The translations under genes were made by a program, and so were the position numbers. From DASSBR01 sp035688265 (GTDB lineage: Bacteria > Pseudomonadota > Gammaproteobacteria > Natronospirales > DASSBR01), in NCBI GenBank assembly GCA_035688265.1, contig DASSNE010000052.1, positions 1-64,000 of the forward strand: DNA of 64,000 nucleotides. Reading direction: 5' to 3'. Below the pieces are notes generated by a model. The model ran no database searches. It was not told where the DNA came from and saw nothing but the letters and a program-made list of their open reading frames with translations. Shown here one piece after another: positions 57,575 through 64,000 of this stretch (its first letter is position 1; every line of letters starts with the position of its first letter).

Positions 57575-59995
57575 TCACTGCTCCGTCATTGCAATAGCCG
57601 GATCGAGCTTCGCCGCGCGCCGCGCCGGCAGGTAACACGCCACCAGGGTAATAGCGGACAGTACTACGGCCACACCGATCAAAGTCATCGGATCATACGG
57701 TGCGACATCGAACAGGCGCGACGACAGCGCAAAGCCGAAACAGACCGCCAGAACCAGCCCGGCGGTGACGCCTGTCGCGAGCAGCTTGAGACCGTCCTTG
57801 ATGACCAGCCATAACAAGTCTTCGGGCAGCGCCCCGAGCGCGAGGCGCACGCCGCACTCTGTCGTGCGCTGTCGAACGGCGTAGCTCAACACTCCATAGA
57901 CGCCGACGAAGGCAAGCATCAATGCGATGCCGCCAAAAACCAGCACCAGACTCATCGTCGCCTGGCGCACGCCAAGCGTCTCCGCGATTCGCGCCTGGAG
58001 TGGCTGGATGTCGTACACCACTGCCGTTGGATCCAGGCTACGAACGGCCTGCCGCACCGCATTCGCCAGTGATGCCGGCGGCACCGATGTTTCGATCGTC
58101 AGACCGATACCGCCCAGCCAGCCCGATTGCGTCAGCGGCACGTAGGCCGTACCGCGCTGCTCCGGCGCAGACAGGGAGTGAATGCTGATTGTCGGCACGA
58201 CGCCGATCACCGTCCGCCATGCATCAGCTATCCGAATCTGTTGACCGATCGGGCTCTTGTGCGGAAACGCTGCCCGCGCCAGCTTGGAATTGATCACGAC
58301 CACCGGCTGGCTCTCCGCCGTATCGCGGTCCTCAAAACCGCGTCCTCGCAACAGCGAAACGTTCAACGAGCTAAAAAACCGACTGCCGATGGGCTGGATA
58401 TAGGCGGTTTTGTTAATCGTCTTCCGGCCATGCACGTCAAAATTCGAAATATGGTATTGGTGCCCGAACGGCAGCACCCGTGACAGGCCCGCCTCCCGCA
58501 CGCTGGGAAGCGCCTGTATCCGCTCCTGGACCGCCTTATAAAAATGCCGCCGGGCGCTGTCGCCCCGGTATTCGTTCGGTGGCACCGCCAGGCTGGCCAG
58601 CAGCACATGATCGGTGCGGTAGCCGGGATCCACGGCCTGCACCTTAAGGAGGCTGTGCAGCAGTAGCCCGGAGCCGGCCAGCAGCGCCGTCGCCAAGCAC
58701 AGTTCGACCACGACCAGCGCCTGACGCACGAGCCGCGCCCGGCGCCCGCCGGCCATGCGATTGCCTTCCTGCAACAGGCTCTGCAGGTCGGCGCGGGCGA
58801 GATGCCAGAGTGGCAGCAGGCTGACCAGCACGCCGGTAAGGCCGACGATAGCCACCGCAAAACCCGCCACGCGCCAGTCCGGCTGCACGTTCAGGATGGC
58901 TTCACCCGGCCCGATCGCCGAACGCGCAAAAAACTGCAGGCTCCACCATCCCAGCGCAACGCCGACGATGCCACCCGGCAATGCGAGACACAGCCCCTCG
59001 ACCAGCAGTTGCCGCGCGAGCCGGAATCGGCTGGCGCCCAGCGCGGCACGCAGTGCGATTTCGCGGGTGCGGCCGAGTATCCGGGACAGCAGCAGATTGG
59101 CGACATTGACGCACGTAATCAGGAGCAGAAACAGCACCGCCGCCTGTAGCAGCAATGCGGTTTCGGCTTTATCGCCGACGACTTGCTTGTGCCACGGCGT
59201 GAGCGTAAAGGACATGCCGCCCGAGTTGATCCACTGCCGGTCGTCGGCGCTGCTCTGCGCGGCTACGACGGCGAGAACTTGCCGAAGCTGCTGCCTGGCG
59301 ACCCTGGCATCCACCCCCGCGCGGAAGCGAACGAGCATGTCCGGCGAAAAGTTGAACATGTTTTTGTTTGCGCGATCCTGCGCACTGATCGTCAGCGGAA
59401 CCCACATCTCCCGCGAGCGGTCAGGGAACGCGAAGCCCTTAGGCATGACACCGACTACGTGGTATGCGCTACCGGCGATCTGGACGGATTGCCCTATGAT
59501 GCCGGTGTCGCCGCCGAACCGATGGCGCCACAACGCATAGCTCAGGACTACCTGGTGACCGCGCCCAGGTTCGACCGCGTTAGCGGCGAATGTCCGGCCC
59601 AGGAACGGCTTGACCCCCAGCACTGCAAAAATGGAGGGCGTGACGCGCGCGCCCTCCACCCGCGTCGCCTGCCCGTGCGATTCGACGTTGAACGACGCGT
59701 GCTTGTACAAGCCGGCTTCCGCAAACGCGGAAACATGCGCACGAATGTCGAAATACATCGGGATCGACATGTTGCCGAAGGTCACGCCGGCTTTCGGCTC
59801 GGTCTCGTCAACCCGCGCCAGCCGGGACGCGTGCGGGTACGGCAACGGCTTTAGCAGGTAACCATTCAACACGCTGAATACCGCCGTGTTCGCGCCGATA
59901 CCGAGCGCGAGCGTCACGATCGCCGCGGCGGCGAAGCCGGGCTTCACGGCAAGTTGCCGCAAGCTGAAACGAAGGTCATTCAGAAAGCCGCTCAT
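57575..59995 (-). CDS. MacB/FtsX-type ABC transporter permease (ADOP family)
   Basis: From the ATG at 59995 (MSGFLNDLRFSLRQLAVKPG) the protein is 806 residues. It has the full duplicated permease plan: cytoplasmic start, helix FAAAAIVTLALGIGANTAVFSVL, MacB-like periplasmic domain, VNLLLSRILGRTREIALRAALGA followed by further helices, a second periplasmic domain, and TTECGVRLALGALPEDLLWLVI near the end. The last residues are YLPARRAAKLDPAIAMTEQ. It starts 19 bases after the TolC-type gene, so the two are likely co-transcribed. No ATP-binding domain is present. Confidence 0.92.
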   Translation of the reverse strand: MSGFLNDLRFSLRQLAVKPGFAAAAIVTLALGIGANTAVFSVLNGYLLKPLPYPHASRLARVDETEPKAGVTFGNMSIPMYFDIRAHVSAFAEAGLYKHASFNVESHGQATRVEGARVTPSIFAVLGVKPFLGRTFAANAVEPGRGHQVVLSYALWRHRFGGDTGIIGQSVQIAGSAYHVVGVMPKGFAFPDRSREMWVPLTISAQDRANKNMFNFSPDMLVRFRAGVDARVARQQLRQVLAVVAAQSSADDRQWINSGGMSFTLTPWHKQVVGDKAETALLLQAAVLFLLLITCVNVANLLLSRILGRTREIALRAALGASRFRLARQLLVEGLCLALPGGIVGVALGWWSLQFFARSAIGPGEAILNVQPDWRVAGFAVAIVGLTGVLVSLLPLWHLARADLQSLLQEGNRMAGGRRARLVRQALVVVELCLATALLAGSGLLLHSLLKVQAVDPGYRTDHVLLASLAVPPNEYRGDSARRHFYKAVQERIQALPSVREAGLSRVLPFGHQYHISNFDVHGRKTINKTAYIQPIGSRFFSSLNVSLLRGRGFEDRDTAESQPVVVINSKLARAAFPHKSPIGQQIRIADAWRTVIGVVPTISIHSLSAPEQRGTAYVPLTQSGWLGGIGLTIETSVPPASLANAVRQAVRSLDPTAVVYDIQPLQARIAETLGVRQATMSLVLVFGGIALMLAFVGVYGVLSYAVRQRTTECGVRLALGALPEDLLWLVIKDGLKLLATGVTAGLVLAVCFGFALSSRLFDVAPYDPMTLIGVAVVLSAITLVACYLPARRAAKLDPAIAMTEQ

Positions 59996-60014
59996 GGCAT
60001 GTTTCTCCGCGTCG

Positions 60015-61445
60015 TCACTCGCCTGTTTCGGCGGGCGGAGCAGCACCCGCCGACGACTCGTGCCCAGCGGGCAGCTCAGTAAAATAGGCGCTCATCGCTT
60101 TAACGTCCTTCGGCCCCAGCGTGCCGGCGTCCTGCTTTAGCTTTAATAGCGATAGCAGGTAGGAATAACGCGCCCGCGCATAGGCAGTTTGGGCGTTAAG
60201 CAAATTTTCGCGAGCGCGCAGAACGTCGAGCGTGGTGGCGGAGCTGGCTTTTTTGAAGGCCTCTTCCGTCGCACTCAGCGACGCTTTGTTCGATTTCACC
60301 GACTCGCGCAACGCCTTGACACTGGCAATTCCCGAAACCACGTCGCGAAAATCAGTCACCGTATTGCTGCGCACCAGTAGCGCCTGCTGATCGCGCGCCG
60401 CCTCAGCTGACACGTGCTGATACTTTGCCTGGCTGCTGCGTGCCGCAATCGCGCCGCCCGAGAAAAGCGGCAGCGTCACCTGGATTCCGACGAAGTTGCC
60501 GGTCAGATTCTGATTCTGCAGCAGATTGTTACTGCTGACGTCATTGATATTGTGGCTGGCAAACACACTGATATCCGGATAGCGCGCCGCCTGCTGCCGG
60601 TCCACCTCGTGCGCTGCGACCCGTGCCGCCAGCTTTTTCGCCGTTAACGTCGCGTTTTGTTTCAGCGCCCGATCAACCCATTTGTCCACATCGTTCGGTG
60701 TCGGCGGGTCGAGTGGCAGCGCGTCACCCGGTTCTTTCAGGTTCGGAACCGGCGCCTTCGTCAATGCCTGGAGTGTCTGCTGCGCCGCGATCAGCGACTG
60801 GCGCTTCTGGATCACGGATGCACGTGCCTGATCGTGTGCTGCACGGGCCTGCTGCACATTGACGATGCCGGATAGCCCAACCTGATACCGGCGCTCCGCC
60901 TGGTGAAGTTGCTTCGCGAGCGCCTGTTCATCCGCCTTCGTGACGCGCAGAATGTCCCGCGCTTCCAGCACGTTGAAATAGGCTTGAGCGGTTTGAATAA
61001 TGACGCTCTGGCGCGCGGCGTCGAAAGAAGCCGCAGCCTGCGCCGCTTGCGCATCAGCCTTGGCGAGCGCCACCCAATCCTGCCAGTCGAAGATCGTTTG
61101 GGTGAGCTGCAACTGGGCGTATGTGCTGAAATTCGTCAACGTCAATTGCTGCTGGACAACCTGATTATTCGTGACCCCTGCCGTCGTACCGCTGTACTTA
61201 TCGCGTTCCCGCGTCGCGTTGACGTTCAGTTGCGGCAACAAATCCGATCGCGCGATCGGCTTGTTCTCGACTGCCGCCTTATAGTCGGCTTCCGCTTGAC
61301 GCAGCAGCGGCGTGTTTTGCTTTACCAACTGGTAGACGTCCCAGAGGTCGGCAGCATGCGCGGCTGAGAAACCGCACATCGTAATGCTCGAACAAATCAG
61401 ACAAATCGTAGTCAGACAACGCATATCTTTCCCATTGGTTTTCAT
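60015..61445 (-). CDS. TolC-family outer-membrane efflux protein
   Basis: The 476-residue protein has a signal peptide (cleavage near AAHAAD, residue 31) and two OEP repeats of coiled helices and barrel strands, with QLTQTIFDWQDW in the first and VTLPLFSGGAIAARSSQAKYQ in the second. The C-terminal tail is short and alanine-rich. It would give an outer-membrane exit for a tripartite pump. It sits between two permease genes, ten bases after one and 19 bases before the other; a periplasmic adaptor and an ATPase are expected but not seen inside the window. Confidence 0.93.
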   Translation of the reverse strand: MKTNGKDMRCLTTICLICSSITMCGFSAAHAADLWDVYQLVKQNTPLLRQAEADYKAAVENKPIARSDLLPQLNVNATRERDKYSGTTAGVTNNQVVQQQLTLTNFSTYAQLQLTQTIFDWQDWVALAKADAQAAQAAASFDAARQSVIIQTAQAYFNVLEARDILRVTKADEQALAKQLHQAERRYQVGLSGIVNVQQARAAHDQARASVIQKRQSLIAAQQTLQALTKAPVPNLKEPGDALPLDPPTPNDVDKWVDRALKQNATLTAKKLAARVAAHEVDRQQAARYPDISVFASHNINDVSSNNLLQNQNLTGNFVGIQVTLPLFSGGAIAARSSQAKYQHVSAEAARDQQALLVRSNTVTDFRDVVSGIASVKALRESVKSNKASLSATEEAFKKASSATTLDVLRARENLLNAQTAYARARYSYLLSLLKLKQDAGTLGPKDVKAMSAYFTELPAGHESSAGAAPPAETGE

Positions 61446-61454
61446 AAAAAACTT

Positions 61455-63920
61455 TTATTGCTCGAGAATTGCTACAGCCGGATCGAGCTTCGCCGCCCGC
61501 CTGGCCGGCAGATAACATGCAGCAACAGTAATGATCGACAGTGCTACGGCCACGCCCGCTAGCGTCACCGGGTCGAACGGCGCCACGTTGAAGAGCTGGG
61601 ATGAAATGGAGTAACCGAGCACCACGGCGAGAAGCAGGCCCGCACACAAGCCCATCACCAGCATCTTCAAGCCGTCGCGAATAATCAGCCACAGCAAATC
61701 TCCAGGCAGCGCGCCCAGCGCCAGGCGTACCCCGCATTCCGTCACGCGCTGACCGACGACGTAGCTCAATACGCCATACACGCCGACCGCCGCCAGCACC
61801 AGGCCCAAGCACGCGAAGACCAGCACCAGTGCCATCACCGCCTCGCGCTCCGCCAATGATTGCGCGACCGCTTCATCCATCGTGGTGAAGTTGCTGATTG
61901 AAACGAGTGGATTAATTCCGTTGACCGCCTGCTTGATCGGATCGATCAGCGTGCGCGGCGGCACGCTTGTCTTGACAGCCAGACTGGTGCCGGCGATGAA
62001 CGGAAACTGGATCCGACTGATATAAAAACCGCCCCGATCCGGCGACTTTTCCAATGACTCGCTGCGGATGGTGGCCACCTCACCGACGATCTTGAAGTGT
62101 ACGCGCCCGTTCTCATTACTGATCCCGCCGACGGTAATCTCGTGACCGATCGGGCTCTCGCCCGGGAACCATGTATTCGCCAGCTTTTCATCGACCACCG
62201 CGACGGGCTGCCCACCAAACCTGTCCTGGTCGTTGAACGTGCGACCCCGCAGCAGCGAAATGTTCAGCGCGCGGAAAAAGCCCGCGGTGACGAGACTCAT
62301 ATCCCCTACCGGCGACCGGGGATCGGATAGCTCTACGCGGCCCGGCACGGTATAGCCGTTGCCATACGGCGGCCTTTCAATCGGCACGCTCGACGTCAGC
62401 GCTGCCTCCTCCACACCCGGTACCCGGCGGACGTTGCGCAGTAGTTGGTCGTAGTACTGAGCTATGGCGGCAGCGTCCGGTTTGCCGGTAGTGGACACGA
62501 GGATGTCTGCGGTCAGCACATTTCTCGTACTGAAACCGGGGTCGACCGCCTGCAGCCGCGCGAGGCTGTGCACCAGCAAGCCGGCCCCACCCAACAGCGC
62601 AGCGGCCAGCGCGATTTCCGCGACGACCAGGGCGGTGCGCGTGCGCCTGGCGCCGTGGCCGCCACCCACGGCGCGGCCGCCGGACTGCAGCAACGCCTGT
62701 GGATCGTTACGCGACAACTGGCGAATCGGCAGCACGCTCGTCACGACCGCCACCAGCAGCACCATGCCCAGCGCGAACAGCCCAACTCGCCAGTCCGGCG
62801 TCAGCGTAAATACACCGAGCTGCGCGCCAAGTCCGGCGTTCTGAATGTATGTCAGGCTGAACCAGCCGAGCGCGACACCCGCAAGCGCACCGGGAACGGC
62901 AAGGCACAGACCTTCGACGAGCATCTGCCGTATCAACGTCCAGCGGCTCGCGCCCAGGGCGGTGCGCATCGCAATTTCGTGCATGCGCCCGAGGATGCGA
63001 GCCAGCAGCAAATTGGCGACGTTGACGCAAGCCATCAACAGAACCAGCAGCACGAAACCCTGCAGAATCAGCAGCAGCGGCGTGCGGTCACCCAGCAACA
63101 CGTTGCGATACTGCCGTGCCTTGAGTGCCCAATGCTTGTCCCGATACCAGTTGGCAAGCAGCGGAATCACTGAACTCGCGATGTGTTCTCGAACCTGGCT
63201 CAACTGCGCACGCACCTGCTCAATGCTCGCGCCCGGCTTAAGCCGTCCGATCACACGCTTGTTGCCCCAGCACGTCCGGCACTTCGTCTTACTTCCCGGC
63301 GGAAACGGGGGAAAATAATACGGCACCCACAGGCTGACCTGGTTATCGGGAAAAGCGAACCCTTTGGGCATGACGCCAATAACGCGGTACTGCTCGCCGT
63401 CAAGCTCGACGGAGCGGCCGACGGCGCTACGGTTGCCATTGAAAGTGTGCTGCCAGAATGCGTAGCTCAGTACGGCGACATGGTTCCGTCCCTTTTGTTC
63501 GTTTTGGGCGCTAAACGCATGGCCAATTACAGGCCGCACGCGCAGGACGTCAAACAGGCTGCTGCGTGCGACAAGCGTCATGATCCGCCGGGTGCGGCCA
63601 TTGGCCCTGAAATTGCGCGCATCCGTGTGATAAAGCGCGACGGCCGAAACCGCCGAAACGCCCGCCTGGATGTCGAGGAAGTCGGCGATGGACACGCCGG
63701 CATACATTTGACCGGCGGCCGGTGCGCTTTCGTTTATCGCTACCAGTTGTTGTGCCTGCGGATAGGGTAGCGGCTTCAGCAAATAGCCGTTTAACACGCT
63801 GAACACGGCAGTATTGGCACCGATGCCGAGCGCCAGCGTGATGATGGCCGCGGCGGCGAAGCCGGGCTTGGCGGCGAGTTGCCGCAGGCCAAAACGTAAG
63901 TCGTGCAAAAATCCGTTCAT
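61455..63920 (-). CDS. MacB/FtsX-type ABC transporter permease (ADOP family)
   Basis: The 821-residue protein begins MNGFLHDLRFGLRQLAAKPG and closely follows the plan of the permease at 57575: first helix AAAAIITLALGIGANTAVFSVL, periplasmic domain, VNLLLARILGRMHEIAMRTALGA, second periplasmic domain, and TECGVRLALGALPGDLLWLII. It ends YLPARRAAKLDPAVAILEQ. A strong GGAGG precedes the ATG at 63920. Only 13 bases separate it from the stop of the next permease upstream, so the array is one transcription unit. Confidence 0.92.
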   Translation of the reverse strand: MNGFLHDLRFGLRQLAAKPGFAAAAIITLALGIGANTAVFSVLNGYLLKPLPYPQAQQLVAINESAPAAGQMYAGVSIADFLDIQAGVSAVSAVALYHTDARNFRANGRTRRIMTLVARSSLFDVLRVRPVIGHAFSAQNEQKGRNHVAVLSYAFWQHTFNGNRSAVGRSVELDGEQYRVIGVMPKGFAFPDNQVSLWVPYYFPPFPPGSKTKCRTCWGNKRVIGRLKPGASIEQVRAQLSQVREHIASSVIPLLANWYRDKHWALKARQYRNVLLGDRTPLLLILQGFVLLVLLMACVNVANLLLARILGRMHEIAMRTALGASRWTLIRQMLVEGLCLAVPGALAGVALGWFSLTYIQNAGLGAQLGVFTLTPDWRVGLFALGMVLLVAVVTSVLPIRQLSRNDPQALLQSGGRAVGGGHGARRTRTALVVAEIALAAALLGGAGLLVHSLARLQAVDPGFSTRNVLTADILVSTTGKPDAAAIAQYYDQLLRNVRRVPGVEEAALTSSVPIERPPYGNGYTVPGRVELSDPRSPVGDMSLVTAGFFRALNISLLRGRTFNDQDRFGGQPVAVVDEKLANTWFPGESPIGHEITVGGISNENGRVHFKIVGEVATIRSESLEKSPDRGGFYISRIQFPFIAGTSLAVKTSVPPRTLIDPIKQAVNGINPLVSISNFTTMDEAVAQSLAEREAVMALVLVFACLGLVLAAVGVYGVLSYVVGQRVTECGVRLALGALPGDLLWLIIRDGLKMLVMGLCAGLLLAVVLGYSISSQLFNVAPFDPVTLAGVAVALSIITVAACYLPARRAAKLDPAVAILEQ

Positions 63921-63933
63921 GCAAGCGCCCTCC

Positions 63934-64000
63934 TCACTGCTCCATAATCGCCACGGCCGGATCGAGCTTCGCCGCGCGTCGCGCCGGCAGGTAACATGCG
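63934..64000 (-). CDS. Partial ADOP-type permease (C terminus only, runs off the window)
   Basis: The last 21 codons are visible, reading YLPARRAAKLDPAVAIMEQ and a TGA stop at 63934-63936. The sequence is nearly identical to the ends of the other permeases, so a further copy lies beyond the right edge. Confidence 0.85.
   Translation of the reverse strand, partial: ACYLPARRAAKLDPAVAIMEQ

Overview
The window is GC-rich, densely packed chromosomal DNA from a gammaproteobacterium, most likely a member of the Xanthomonadales/Lysobacterales (Rhodanobacteraceae-like). This rests on the smc-zipA-ligA order (ZipA is gammaproteobacterial), a purB-roxA-GNAT-mnmA neighbourhood, a large TonB-dependent receptor beside secreted peptidases, and many short palindromic REP-type repeats. 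The placement is inferred from gene content and order; no phylogenetic marker was compared. I saw no rRNA, tRNA, CRISPR array, prophage or intact insertion sequence.

Layout. 0-9.5 kb: core genes, with smc, zipA and ligA on the minus strand, then queF, a CysZ/EI24-type membrane protein and a PIN-PhoH protein on the plus strand. 9.4-14.7 kb: a lipoprotein, a TonB-dependent receptor and a secreted M28 peptidase. 14.7-19.1 kb: central metabolism (icd, class II DAHP synthase, an ALDH7-type dehydrogenase). 19.1-28 kb: a long hairpin repeat, a one-domain asparaginase-like gene coupled to a PlpD-like patatin, an NfeD-slipin pair, an M61 peptidase, and an ECF sigma / anti-sigma / DUF4097 operon. 28-36.4 kb: mazG, nudix, fumC and a TrkA-gated K+ channel on the minus strand, then purB, roxA, a GNAT and mnmA on the plus strand.

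36.4-48 kb is an accessory island, partly of lower GC. It opens with a TumE/TumA-like toxin-antitoxin pair set between intact mnmA and a broken, internally deleted second copy of mnmA. Next come a HEPN-like protein of unknown family and a three-gene restriction-modification-like system: a small MTase-like subunit, a larger Eco57I-type MTase carrying a single-base frameshift at an A tract, and a GIY-YIG nuclease-SF2 helicase fusion. A membrane-anchored orphan protein follows, then two hydrolase-fold genes around a YdeI-like gene. One of these hydrolases strongly resembles cofactor-free quinolone 2,4-dioxygenases. The core resumes with acnA at 48.2 kb.

51-64 kb holds a Phd/RelE-type toxin-antitoxin pair, two small cupins, and a minus-strand array of MacB/FtsX-type orphan permeases (two full copies, one more distant full copy, one 5'-truncated copy and one running off the right edge) with a TolC-type outer-membrane factor. 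A VapBC (FitAB-like) module sits head-on in the array exactly where one permease has lost its first 130 or so codons.

Most likely new biology: the paired-MTase/GIY-YIG-helicase system with its flanking HEPN-like and membrane-anchored proteins; the mnmA duplication around a toxin-antitoxin pair; and the 2,4-dioxygenase-like enzyme that lacks the elbow serine.
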